Shown here: in pieces, positions 6,185-13,508 of the stretch
Numbering within the stretch: position 1 is the stretch's first letter
Layout of the letters: each line of letters begins with the position of its first letter
DNA from: CAHJXF01 sp964657795
GTDB lineage: Bacteria; Pseudomonadota; Gammaproteobacteria; Burkholderiales; Burkholderiaceae_D
Assembly: GCA_964657795.1 (NCBI GenBank)
Contig: CAZZWS010000085.1
Coordinates: 1-15,802 of the forward strand
Direction of reading: 5' to 3'
Length of the DNA: 15,802 bases
Notes under the pieces: model-generated
Told to the model about the DNA's origin: nothing
Database searches by the model: none
The model's input: only the letters and a program-made list of their open reading frames with translations
Program-made: the position numbers and the translations under genes

Positions 6185-7111
6185 ATGACGCCCATCATCC
6201 GCATCTCCCACGTCTCCAAGACCTACGCGCCGAGCTTCAAGGCGCTCGACGACGTCGACCTCGAGATCCGACGCGGCGAGATCTTCGCGCTGCTCGGCCC
6301 CAACGGCGCCGGCAAGACGACGCTGATCGGCCTGGTCTGCGGCATCGTGCGACCCGGGGCAGGCAGCGTCACGGTCGATGGTCTCGACATCGTGCGCGAC
6401 TACCGCGCCGTGCGTTCCTCGATCGGCCTCGTGCCGCAGGAGCTGACCACCGACGCGTTCGAGACGGTGTGGGACACGGTGTCGTTCAGTCGCGGGCTGT
6501 TCGGCAAACGCCCCGATCCGGCGCACATCGAGAAAACGCTGCGCGCGCTTTCTCTGTGGGACAAGAAGGACAGTCGCATCCGCACGCTGTCGGGCGGCAT
6601 GAAGCGTCGCGTGATGATCGCGAAGGCGCTCGCGCACGAGCCGAGCGTGCTGTTCCTCGACGAGCCGACGGCCGGTGTAGACGTGGCGTTGCGGAAGGAC
6701 ATGTGGAAGATGGTCCGCGCGTTGCGCGAGTCGGGCGTCACGATCGTGCTGACGACCCACTACATCGACGAGGCCGAGGACATGGCCGATCGGGTCGGTG
6801 TGATCAGCCACGGCCGCATCGTGCTCGTCGAGGATAAGGCCACGCTGATGAAGAAGCTCGGTCGCAAAGAGCTGACGCTCGAACTGCTGCAGCCGCTGCC
6901 GCTCATCCCCGCGCTGCTCGCGTCGTACCCGTTGACGCTGTCGGCCGATGGCGGCACGCTGACCTATCTCTACGATCCGCGCCAGACCGAGGCGTCGGTG
7001 TCGTCGCTGCTCGACGATCTGGGGCAGTGCGGCATCCGGCTCAAGGACCTGCACACGCGGCAGAGTTCGCTCGAGGACATCTTCGTGGATCTCGTCAAGG
7101 AAGCCACATGA
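6185..7111 (+). CDS. yadG: ABC-2 exporter ATP-binding protein (YadG-like)
   Basis: This 308-residue protein is an ABC ATPase. It has Walker A at 38-45 (GPNGAGKT), the Q-loop at Gln85, the signature LSGGMKRR at 135-142, Walker B ending in D159-E160 (VLFLDEPTAGVD) and the switch histidine H192 in LTTHY. The arrangement, including LVPQE, PTAGVD and the C-terminal regulatory part ending LEDIFVDLVKE, closely follows E. coli YadG. Such ATPases power small ABC-2 exporters. Its TGA stop overlaps the ATG of the permease gene (ATGA, 7108-7111), so the two are translationally coupled. The substrate is not known. The start at 6185 has no clear ribosome binding site, but the frame gives a full-length N-terminus. 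Confidence 0.93.
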   Translation: MTPIIRISHVSKTYAPSFKALDDVDLEIRRGEIFALLGPNGAGKTTLIGLVCGIVRPGAGSVTVDGLDIVRDYRAVRSSIGLVPQELTTDAFETVWDTVSFSRGLFGKRPDPAHIEKTLRALSLWDKKDSRIRTLSGGMKRRVMIAKALAHEPSVLFLDEPTAGVDVALRKDMWKMVRALRESGVTIVLTTHYIDEAEDMADRVGVISHGRIVLVEDKATLMKKLGRKELTLELLQPLPLIPALLASYPLTLSADGGTLTYLYDPRQTEASVSSLLDDLGQCGIRLKDLHTRQSSLEDIFVDLVKEAT

Positions 7112-7869
7112 ATCTCCCGGCGATGCAGGCGATCTACCGCTTCGAGATGGCGCGGACCTGGCGCACGGTCACGCAGAGCATCATCTCGCCGGTGCTGTCG
7201 ACCGCGCTCTACTTCATCGTGTTCGGTTCGGCGATCGGCTCGAAGATCGACTCGATGGGCGGCGTGTCGTACGGCGCGTTCATCGTGCCCGGCCTGATCA
7301 TGCTGTCGATCCTGACGCAGAGCATCTCCAACGCGTCGTTCGGCATCTACTTCCCGAAGTTCACCGGCACCATCTACGAGATCCTGTCGGCGCCGGTCAG
7401 CCATCTCGAGGTGGTGACCAGCTACGTCGGCGCGGCCGCGAGCAAGTCGGTGCTGGTCGGACTGATCATCCTCGCGACGGCGGCGGTGTTCGTGCCGTTC
7501 CACATCGCGCATCCCGTGGTGATGGTGCTGTTCCTGATCCTCACGGCCGTGACTTTCAGCCTGATCGGTTTCATCATCGGCATCTGGGCCGACGGCTTCG
7601 AGAAACTGCAGCTGATCCCGATGCTGATCGTGATGCCGCTGACCTTCCTCGGCGGTCCGTTCTATTCGGTCAGCATGCTCAAGCAGCCGTGGCGCGACCT
7701 GTCGATGCTCAATCCGTCGGTCTATCTCATCAGCGGCTTTCGCTGGAGTTTCTTCGACCAGGCCGAGGTCCACATCGGCATCAGCATCGGCATGACGCTC
7801 GCGTTCTTCGTCGTCGCGTTGTCGATGTCGACGTGGATCATGCGGACGGGGTGGCGGCTGAAGGCCTGA
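7108..7869 (+). CDS. yadH: ABC-2 type exporter permease (YadH-like)
   Basis: This 253-residue inner-membrane protein has about six transmembrane segments. Blocks characteristic of YadH include ALYFIVFGSAIGSKID, YGAFIVPGLIMLSILTQS, the LSAPVSHLEVV cytoplasmic turn, and PLTFLGGPFYSVSML followed by LNPSVYLISGFRW. The start chosen overlaps the ATPase stop by four bases (ATGA). An upstream in-frame ATG at 7027 would lie within the ATPase gene and is rejected. It forms a homodimeric channel with two copies of the YadG-like ATPase by family analogy. The gene ends 28 bases from the stop of a convergent gene, so transcription from both sides meets here. The exported substrate is unknown. Confidence 0.93.
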   Translation: MNLPAMQAIYRFEMARTWRTVTQSIISPVLSTALYFIVFGSAIGSKIDSMGGVSYGAFIVPGLIMLSILTQSISNASFGIYFPKFTGTIYEILSAPVSHLEVVTSYVGAAASKSVLVGLIILATAAVFVPFHIAHPVVMVLFLILTAVTFSLIGFIIGIWADGFEKLQLIPMLIVMPLTFLGGPFYSVSMLKQPWRDLSMLNPSVYLISGFRWSFFDQAEVHIGISIGMTLAFFVVALSMSTWIMRTGWRLKA

Positions 7870-7897
7870 GGCCGACGACGGGTCGCCCTTCGCGGGC

Positions 7898-8305
7898 CTA
7901 CTCCACCTGAAATACCGGGTCCACCGGTATCTGCATCGCGGTGACGAGATGGTTGGTCTGCGCCGCGAGACCGACGATGGCCATCAGCTCGCCATGTTGC
8001 GCGTCGGTCATGCCTTTCGCCCTCGCCGCAGCGGTATGCGAATGAACGCAATAGCTGCAGGCGTTCGCGGTCGATACCGCGAGGTAGATCAGCTCCTTCG
8101 TCAACAGATCGAGGGTGCTCGGTGTCGCCATCACCGTCTTCACGTGTTCCCACGTCCGTGCCAGCAGCGCAGGATCGTTGGCCAAACCCCTCCAGATGTT
8201 GTTGATGAAATCCGATCCGCGGGTCGCGCGGATGTCCTCGAAGACGGCATGCACCGCTTGGTCGGCACGCGCCTCGTCGTCGGTCCAGAGCCTGACGGTG
8301 GTCAT
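7898..8305 (-). CDS. AhpD-like carboxymuconolactone decarboxylase family protein
   Basis: This 135-residue protein has the alkylhydroperoxidase D core: E71, C83-S-Y-C86 and H90. Their spacing is identical to the Glu/Cys/Cys/His proton-relay set of mycobacterial AhpD (E118, C130, C133, H137). It is therefore more likely a peroxidase or thiol-redox protein than a carboxymuconolactone decarboxylase, despite the family name. The start at 8305 is supported by GAGGA five bases upstream; an in-frame ATG at 8401 would lie inside the preceding gene. It lies 64 bases downstream of a 2OG-Fe(II) dioxygenase gene on the same strand and probably shares its transcript. A role in removing peroxide from uncoupled dioxygenase turnover is conjecture. 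An inverted repeat, ATACCGG-5-CCGGTAT (7912-7930), lies in its last codons. Confidence 0.87.
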   Translation of the reverse strand: MTTVRLWTDDEARADQAVHAVFEDIRATRGSDFINNIWRGLANDPALLARTWEHVKTVMATPSTLDLLTKELIYLAVSTANACSYCVHSHTAAARAKGMTDAQHGELMAIVGLAAQTNHLVTAMQIPVDPVFQVE

Positions 8306-8369
8306 CGTGATCCTCGAGCGGGACGGCGACCGGCCGGACCGACCAGACGACGAATCGTGGCTAATGCAT

Positions 8370-9140
8370 TCATGCGGCGTCTCCTTGAAAGCCTGCGGCA
8401 CGATAGGTCAGTACCAGCGTGTCCCTGAAACCCGCCGCCTCGGCGGGATCGCTGGCTAGCGGCTGGATCGGCGTGGTCTCGTGGATCACGCGTGCGTCGT
8501 CGAGCAACAGCATGGTCCACGGCTCGCGCATCGTGAAGCGCAGGCCGTTGGGTCCGGCGGCCTCGAACACGCGCGTCTCGCCACCCTTGATGCCCTGCCG
8601 GCCGATCAACAACACAGCCACGAAGTCCACGCCGTCGCGATGGGCACCTTCGGGCGTCGGCCGGCCGATGCCGCCCGCGGTATCGATGCGGAACTGATGG
8701 GCTTCGACGTACCAGCGGGGTTCGGCGCGGAGGGCGAAGCACGTCGCACCGATGCCGCGGATCAACGCGGACCACGCGGCCGACGACGCCGTCGCCGCGG
8801 CGATCGGCTCGAACCAGCGCTGCATGCCGCCGTGCAGCGCGTTGTATTCGACCGGCTGCCAGTGCGCGCGATGCGGCGCGAGCACGAGGTCGATCGCATT
8901 GCTGGACACGGTCAGGACATAGCTCGCGTGGCGACGACGACGATAACGACCACCGTCCTTGAGATAGGGATCGGGCGGCAGGTCGTTCCAGCTTGCAGCG
9001 AGGCTGGAGAGGTCGGCGATGGCGGTCGACGCGAGTTGCGCCGTGCCGGCTGCATCGACGATCGCGTAGCCGCGTTCGACGAGGCGGTTGGCGACGTCGG
9101 TCGGCGCGTCGAGCGCGGGGCTGAAGATGGGCGTGGTCAT
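8370..9140 (-). CDS. 2OG-Fe(II) dioxygenase, free amino acid hydroxylase type
   Basis: This 256-residue protein matches the 2OG-Fe_Oxy_2 family (PF10014), which includes the Bacillus L-isoleucine 4-hydroxylase. The metal-binding facial triad is visible as H167-R-D169 (GAHRDGVDF) and H220 (ARVIHETTP). R239 in FRDTLVLTYR is the likely 2-oxoglutarate carboxylate ligand, with R247 as an alternative. YLKDGGRYRRRRH at 59-71 is a conserved block of this family. The start at 9140 is the first in-frame ATG that gives a usual N-terminus; a longer frame from 9257 would overlap the divergent gene. GACAAT at 9169-9164 on the minus strand is a weak -10 candidate. The substrate cannot be read from sequence. 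It is divergent from a glutathione transferase gene 88 bases away. Confidence 0.85.
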   Translation of the reverse strand: MTTPIFSPALDAPTDVANRLVERGYAIVDAAGTAQLASTAIADLSSLAASWNDLPPDPYLKDGGRYRRRRHASYVLTVSSNAIDLVLAPHRAHWQPVEYNALHGGMQRWFEPIAAATASSAAWSALIRGIGATCFALRAEPRWYVEAHQFRIDTAGGIGRPTPEGAHRDGVDFVAVLLIGRQGIKGGETRVFEAAGPNGLRFTMREPWTMLLLDDARVIHETTPIQPLASDPAEAAGFRDTLVLTYRAAGFQGDAA

Positions 9141-9228
9141 GATGGCGGATCGGGGCGGAGGCGTATTGTCGCGCGACGCCGCCGCTCGAACGAAATCAGC
9201 CCCGCGTCCCACCCACCAGGCCCATCCA

Positions 9229-9948
9229 ATGACCGACCTTTCCGCTTTTCCCATCACCCGTCAGTGGCCCGCCGTCCACCCCGATCGCCTGCAGCTCTAC
9301 GCTTTTCCGACGCCGAACGGCGTCAAGGTGTCGATCATGCTGGAGGAAATCGGCATGCTGACCGGGCTGCAATACGAGCCGCATCTGGTTCGTTTCGATC
9401 GGAAGGACCAGGCGACGCCCGAGTTCGGCTCGCTGAACCCCAATCACAAGATACCGGCGATCGTCGATCCGAACGGTCCCGGCGGCCGGCCGATCGCGTT
9501 GTTCGAGTCGGGCGCGATCCTGTTCTATCTGGCCGAGAAGACCGGCCTCCTGATGGCCAGCGATCCCGCGGAACGCTACGAGACGCTGCAATGGCTGATG
9601 TTCCAGATGTCCGGCATCGGACCGATGTTCGGCCAGCTCGGCTTCTTCCACAAGTTCGCCGGCAAGGACTACGAAGACAAGCGGCCACTCGAACGCTACG
9701 TCGCCGAGACGAAGCGGCTGCTCGGTGTCCTCGACAGTCGGCTCGCGGGGCGCGCGTGGATCGTGGGCGACACGTACGGGATCGCCGACATCGCGATCTT
9801 TCCGTGGATCAACGCGCTGGTCAACTTCTACGAGGCCGGTGACGAAGTCGGCTTCGTCACGTTTGCAAACGTCTCGCGCGTGCTCGCAGCGTTCCTCCAG
9901 CGGCCGGCTGTTCAGGCCGGGCTGAACATTCCGGATCGTAATGGTTGA
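9229..9948 (+). CDS. Glutathione S-transferase family protein (nu-class / YfcG-like)
   Basis: This 239-residue protein has a thioredoxin-fold N-terminal domain and an all-helical C-terminal domain. In the N-terminal part TPNGVK (28-33) matches the Thr and Asn that contact glutathione in E. coli YfcG. KIPAIVD (74-80) carries the cis-proline and ESGAI (93-97) binds the gamma-glutamyl part. The helical domain has GDTYGIADIAIFPWI, the usual N-capping and hydrophobic staple region. YfcG- and YghU-type proteins act as glutathione-dependent disulfide-bond reductases. There are about 20 extra residues before the first strand. The ATG at 9229 lacks a strong Shine-Dalgarno sequence. The stop codon is inside an 18-bp palindrome. 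Confidence 0.9.
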   Translation: MTDLSAFPITRQWPAVHPDRLQLYAFPTPNGVKVSIMLEEIGMLTGLQYEPHLVRFDRKDQATPEFGSLNPNHKIPAIVDPNGPGGRPIALFESGAILFYLAEKTGLLMASDPAERYETLQWLMFQMSGIGPMFGQLGFFHKFAGKDYEDKRPLERYVAETKRLLGVLDSRLAGRAWIVGDTYGIADIAIFPWINALVNFYEAGDEVGFVTFANVSRVLAAFLQRPAVQAGLNIPDRNG

Positions 9949-9959
9949 CTAGTCAACCA
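9942..9959. terminator. 18-bp perfect palindrome between convergent genes (possible bidirectional signal)
   Basis: TGGTTGACTAGTCAACCA is perfectly self-complementary. It contains the TGA stop of the glutathione transferase gene (9946-9948) and ends six bases before the stop of the convergent CoA transferase gene. With no spacer, a hairpin would need a few central bases as loop, leaving a stem of about seven pairs. There is no T-tract on either side, so calling it a terminator is tentative; a dimeric protein site is the alternative. Confidence 0.35.
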
Positions 9960-9964
9960 GTTCG

Positions 9965-11221
9965 TCAGGCGGTCTTCGAGTGCTTCGCCAGCATCGCGAG
10001 GATCTCGTCGCGATGCTCGTCGAGCGACGGCGGCGGCAGGTCGTAGACCGGCGGCGTCGCCGACAGACGCATCGGGTTGGCGACCAGCGCGACCCGTCCC
10101 GCTTCGGCATGCGGCAGTTCGAAGCGCAGACCGCGCGCCAGGACCTGCGGGTTCTCGAAGACCTCGTCGATGCGATCGATCGGACCGCATGGCACGTCGG
10201 CCGCTTCCAGCCGCGCGATCCACTCCTGCTTCGTGCGGCCCGTCAGGATCGCCTCGATCAGCGGCACGAGCACCGCGCGGTTGGTCACGCGCGCGGGATT
10301 CGTCGCGAAGCGCGGATCGCTTCCGAGGCCTCCGCAACCGGCCGCGTCGCAGAAGCGGCGCCACTGGATGTCGTTGCCGACCGCGAGGATCAGGAAGCCG
10401 TCGGCGCACGCGAAGACCTGGTACGGCACGATGCTCTGGTGCGCGTTGCCCACGCGGCCGGGTACTTTGCCGCTATTGAGATAGGACGTGTTCATGTTGG
10501 CCATCGTCGCGACCATCACGTCCATCAACGCCATGTCGATGGACTGGCCCTCACCGGTCTTGCGGACGTGCAGCAGCGCGGCCAGGATCGCCGTCGCGGA
10601 ATAGATGCCGGTCAGCAGGTCGCTGATCGCGATGCCCGCCTTCTGCGGCGGACCGCCGTGGCAGGTCGGGCAGGCGTCCTCGCGTTCGCCGGTGATCGAC
10701 ATGAACCCGGACAGCCCCTGCACGATGAAATCGTAGCCCGGCCGCTTGGCCCACGGACCGGTCTGGCCGAAGCCGGTGATCGAGCAGTAGATCAGCCGCG
10801 GGTTGTCCTTCGCTAAGGTCGCGTAGTCGAGGCCGTAGCGCGCCAGCTGGCCGACCTTGTAGTTCTCGAGGACCACGTCGCTGCGGGCGGCGAGTGCGCG
10901 CACCGTCGCCTGGCCCTCGACGCTGGCGATGTTGACCGCGATCGACTTCTTGCCGCGGTTGGCGGCGATGTAATAGGTCGATACCGGCGTGTCGTGGCCG
11001 TCGGCGTCCTTCACGTACGGCGGTCCCCATGCCCGCGTGTCGTCACCGCCGCCGTGCCCGTCGGTCGACGGGCGCTCGATCTTGATGACCTCCGCGCCGA
11101 GGTCCGCCAGCAGTTGCCCGCAGTACGGTCCCGCCAGCACGCGCGTGAGGTCGAGGACGCGGACGCCGGCCAGCGCGGTCGGAGCGGGAGCGCTTTTGTC
11201 GTGCGAGGATTTGTCTTCCAT
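9965..11221 (-). CDS. Class III CoA transferase (CaiB/BaiF family)
   Basis: This 418-residue protein moves CoA between acyl-CoA thioesters and free acids through enzyme-bound intermediates. Family blocks are VRVLDLTRVLAGPYCGQLLA and DLGAEVIKIERPSTD near the N-terminus, NRGKKSIAVNI, CSITGFGQTGPWAKRPGYDF, and IAISDLLTGIYSAT, in which D201 is in the place of the catalytic aspartate of formyl-CoA transferase. The length is usual for the family. Relatives include succinyl-CoA-dependent transferases for itaconate, mesaconate, benzylsuccinate and glutarate; the sequence does not decide among them. The start at 11221 agrees with the N-terminal alignment but lacks a clear Shine-Dalgarno sequence, and about 17 Ser/Lys/Ala-rich residues precede the conserved core. 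It is divergent from ugpB, 87 bases apart. Confidence 0.9.
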   Translation of the reverse strand: MEDKSSHDKSAPAPTALAGVRVLDLTRVLAGPYCGQLLADLGAEVIKIERPSTDGHGGGDDTRAWGPPYVKDADGHDTPVSTYYIAANRGKKSIAVNIASVEGQATVRALAARSDVVLENYKVGQLARYGLDYATLAKDNPRLIYCSITGFGQTGPWAKRPGYDFIVQGLSGFMSITGEREDACPTCHGGPPQKAGIAISDLLTGIYSATAILAALLHVRKTGEGQSIDMALMDVMVATMANMNTSYLNSGKVPGRVGNAHQSIVPYQVFACADGFLILAVGNDIQWRRFCDAAGCGGLGSDPRFATNPARVTNRAVLVPLIEAILTGRTKQEWIARLEAADVPCGPIDRIDEVFENPQVLARGLRFELPHAEAGRVALVANPMRLSATPPVYDLPPPSLDEHRDEILAMLAKHSKTA

Positions 11222-11269
11222 GGAGGGTCGATAGGGTGCGCTGCGGACGGGAGTCCGACGGGCGCTGAC

Positions 11270-11275
11270 TATAAT
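11270..11275 (+). promoter_or_regulatory. Candidate -10 box of the ugpB-ugpQ promoter
   Basis: A perfect TATAAT, followed by C, lies 33 bases before the ugpB ATG at 11309. No convincing -35 hexamer is present at 16-18 bases upstream, and the TG two bases further up does not make an exact extended -10. Position and match still make it the best promoter candidate in the 87-base divergent region. It argues against any longer 5' reading of ugpB. Confidence 0.5.
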
Positions 11276-11308
11276 CTGCCTCCCCGTTTCCGATGGAGTC
11301 AGGCCAGC

Positions 11309-12739
11309 ATGCAGTCGCGTCATCACCGCAACACCGTGCCACGGGCCTCGCGTATTTCAGCCACCTTGACCGTCGCAGCCGTCGCTCTGACCTTCGTGGT
11401 CGTCCCACGGGCCGCGGCCGCAGCCACGGAAGTGCGCGTGTGGCATTCGATGACCGGCGTCGCCGCGACGACCTTCACGACGATGGTCGAGGGGTTCAAC
11501 GCGGAGCAGAAGAACTATCACGTCGACCTCGCGTTCAAGGGCGACGACAAGGCCACGACGGCCGCCGGCATCGCCGCCGCCAGCCTGCCGAACGGCCCCG
11601 ACCTGCTGCAGGTCAGCGAAGTCGAGGCGGGTGATCTGCTGTCGGTGAAGAACGCGGTCAAGCCGATCCACGAGATCCTGCCGCTCGCGAAGTCGAAGGA
11701 CTTCGACTTCTTCATTCCCGGCGCCGTCACGTTCATGAAAGACGATCGCAACCGGCTGCGCGCATTTCCGCTCGAAGCATCGGTGCCGGTGCTGCTCTAC
11801 AACCGCACCGCGTACGCGAAGGCGGGCATCGCCGAGACGGCGCCGGCCACGTGGAGGGACCTGCAGGGCCAACTGGTCGCGCTGCAGGACGCGGGCAAGG
11901 GCTTCAAGTGCAGCTACACCAGCAGCACGCCCGCCTGGATCCACATCGAGAATCTGGCCGCGTTGCACGGTGAGCCGATCGCGACGAAGAACAATGGGCA
12001 GGACGGACCGGGCGCGACGCTGACCTTCAACGACCTGCTGCACGTCCGTCACATCGCGTTGATGGAGAGCTGGGTCAAGAGCCAGCTGTTCGCGCCGTCG
12101 GGTCACGGCGAGGAAGGCGATGCCCGCTTCGCGTCCGGCGAATGCGGCGTGCTGACGACCGCCAGTGGCTCGCTCGGTGACATCCGCAAGGCAGCCAGGT
12201 TCGACATCGGCGTGGCGCCGCTGCCGTTCTACGAGGAGGGCGCGCGTCAGCCGGTCAACACGCTGGTCGGCGGCTCGGCGTTGTGGGCCATCGAAGGCCG
12301 CCCGAAGGACGTCTACAACGGCATCGCGGCGTTCCTCGCCTATCTGGCGACGCCGGTGATCGCCACCGAATGGCATCAGAAGACCGGCAGCCTGCCATGG
12401 ACCAGCGCGGCCTACACGGTCTCCGTGGTCACCGGCTACTACGACAAGCTGCCCGGCCTCGCGGCCGTGATGAAGAGCGCGACGACGACGCAGGCCGCCA
12501 CGTCGCGCGGCATCCGTCTGCCCAACTACGACAAGGTCCGCGACATCATGGACGAGCAGCTCGACGCGGTCTGGTCCGGCGAGAAGCCGCCGAAGCTCGG
12601 CCTCGACGACGCGGTGCGCCTCGGCGACATCGCGATGAAGCAGGTCGTCGTGGTCCCGGAGCCCAAGACGAAGGCGAAGGCCACGAAGCCCACGACGAAG
12701 GCGCCGGGGAAGAAGGCCCCGGGTCAAAAGGCGGCGTGA
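11309..12739 (+). CDS. ugpB: UgpB-like glycerol-3-phosphate / glycerophosphodiester binding protein with basic tail
   Basis: This 476-residue periplasmic solute-binding protein of the ABC sugar type begins with a basic N-terminus and a hydrophobic stretch (about 17-33), with cleavage likely in PRAAAAATEV near residue 37-39. The mature protein opens with VRVWHSMTG and contains GPDLLQVSEVEAG, FPLEASVPVLLYNRTAYAKAG, the substrate-side segment TSSTPAWIHIENLAALHG and ECGVLTTASGSLGDI, all in the order seen in UgpB. It would deliver glycerol-3-phosphate or glycerophosphodiesters to an UgpAEC transporter, whose genes are absent here. The last 27 residues (450-476) are an unusual tail of Lys, Ala, Pro, Thr and Gly with eight lysines. 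ugpQ follows after 13 bases. Confidence 0.9.
   Translation: MQSRHHRNTVPRASRISATLTVAAVALTFVVVPRAAAAATEVRVWHSMTGVAATTFTTMVEGFNAEQKNYHVDLAFKGDDKATTAAGIAAASLPNGPDLLQVSEVEAGDLLSVKNAVKPIHEILPLAKSKDFDFFIPGAVTFMKDDRNRLRAFPLEASVPVLLYNRTAYAKAGIAETAPATWRDLQGQLVALQDAGKGFKCSYTSSTPAWIHIENLAALHGEPIATKNNGQDGPGATLTFNDLLHVRHIALMESWVKSQLFAPSGHGEEGDARFASGECGVLTTASGSLGDIRKAARFDIGVAPLPFYEEGARQPVNTLVGGSALWAIEGRPKDVYNGIAAFLAYLATPVIATEWHQKTGSLPWTSAAYTVSVVTGYYDKLPGLAAVMKSATTTQAATSRGIRLPNYDKVRDIMDEQLDAVWSGEKPPKLGLDDAVRLGDIAMKQVVVVPEPKTKAKATKPTTKAPGKKAPGQKAA
12656..12736 (+). repeat. Low-complexity Lys/Ala/Pro coding tail of ugpB
   Basis: These 81 bases encode PEPKTKAKATKPTTKAP and a further ten residues of the same composition, with repeated AAG and GCN codons (K-A-T-K, T-T-K-A-P, K-K-A-P). 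The composition resembles bacterial histone H1-like C-terminal tails rather than a binding-protein fold. The frame is continuous with the preceding domain and ends at the TGA at 12737-12739. Confidence 0.75.
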
Positions 12740-12752
12740 AGACCTGAGCGCC

Positions 12753-13496
12753 GTGCTGCGTTGGCCCGGTCCGCGCCGCATCGCCCATCGCGGCGGCGGC
12801 ACGCTGGCGCCGGAGAACACGCTCGCGGCGATCCGCGTCGCCATGACGCACGGCTATCGGGGCGTCGAGTTCGACGTGATGCTGACGGCCGACGAAGTCC
12901 CGGTCCTGATGCACGACCCCGACTTCGGCCGCACGATCGGCGGTCGCGGCAGCGTCGCGACGACGACCTACGCCGACCTCGCGGGCCGTGACGCCGGCGG
13001 CTGGTTCGCGCAGCGCTTTCGTGGCGAGTCGGTGCCGCGCCTCGAGGATGTCGTCGCCTTCTGCATCGAGCACGACATGTGGATGAACATCGAGATCAAG
13101 CCGTCGCCGGGCGCGGAAGAGCGCACGGGTCGTATCGTCGGCGAGGTCACCGGCGCCGTCTTCGCCGGGCGAGGCGATCGATCGGTACGGCCGCTGTTCT
13201 CGTCATTCAACGCCGCGGCGCTCGACGCTGCGCGAACGGCTGCTCCGCACGTGCCGCGCGGCATGCTGTTCGGTCGACCACCACGGGACGTGATCGACAT
13301 CGCGGTCGGGCTGGGTTGCGTCGGCGTGCACGTCGATCATCGACGCCTCGATCGAGAAGCGATCGAAGCCTTTCATCGCGCCGGGCTCGCGGTGATGGCG
13401 TACACCGTAAACGATCAAGCGCGCGTGATGGCGCTGGACGAATGGAGCATCGACGCGATCTGCACCGATCGTCTTGATCTGATCGGACCCGGATGA
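12753..13496 (+). CDS. ugpQ: UgpQ, glycerophosphodiester phosphodiesterase
   Basis: This 247-residue TIM-barrel GDPD hydrolyses glycerophosphodiesters to glycerol-3-phosphate and an alcohol. Visible motifs are the catalytic HRGG at H12-R13, PENT at 20-23, the metal ligands E39 and D41 (VEFDVMLTADEVPVLMHD, with H54-D55) and the conserved EIKP with E114-I-K116. Near the end, VMAYTVNDQARVMAL and DAICTDRLDLI are standard closing blocks. It has no signal peptide and is therefore cytoplasmic, like E. coli UgpQ. The GTG start at 12753 lies 13 bases after ugpB and the N-terminus begins only a few residues before the first strand, so no longer version is possible. Its TGA stop (13494-13496) is part of the candidate promoter of the next operon. 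Confidence 0.94.
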   Translation: MLRWPGPRRIAHRGGGTLAPENTLAAIRVAMTHGYRGVEFDVMLTADEVPVLMHDPDFGRTIGGRGSVATTTYADLAGRDAGGWFAQRFRGESVPRLEDVVAFCIEHDMWMNIEIKPSPGAEERTGRIVGEVTGAVFAGRGDRSVRPLFSSFNAAALDAARTAAPHVPRGMLFGRPPRDVIDIAVGLGCVGVHVDHRRLDREAIEAFHRAGLAVMAYTVNDQARVMALDEWSIDAICTDRLDLIGPG

Positions 13497-13502
13497 TATT
13501 CT
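13474..13502 (+). promoter_or_regulatory. Candidate promoter of the toxin-antitoxin operon inside the end of ugpQ
   Basis: TTGATC (13474-13479) and TATTCT (13497-13502) are separated by 17 bases, and the -10 box is preceded by TGA, forming an extended -10. The TG of that motif belongs to the ugpQ stop codon. Each hexamer matches its consensus at four positions. Transcription would start at about 13509, at the tandem repeat that follows. Confidence 0.55.
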
Positions 13503-13508
13503 CGATTC

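Noticed and set aside
8306..8401. N-terminal extension of the AhpD-like protein from ATG 8401
   Set aside because: The added residues (Ser/Arg-rich) overlap the end of the dioxygenase gene and have no family similarity; the ATG at 8305 has a good ribosome binding site.
13465..13486. Inverted repeat CCGATC-10-GATCGG overlapping the candidate -35 box of the toxin-antitoxin operon
   Set aside because: It lies in conserved coding sequence at the end of ugpQ and has only 6-bp arms, so it is not separable from codon choice; kept only as a remark.
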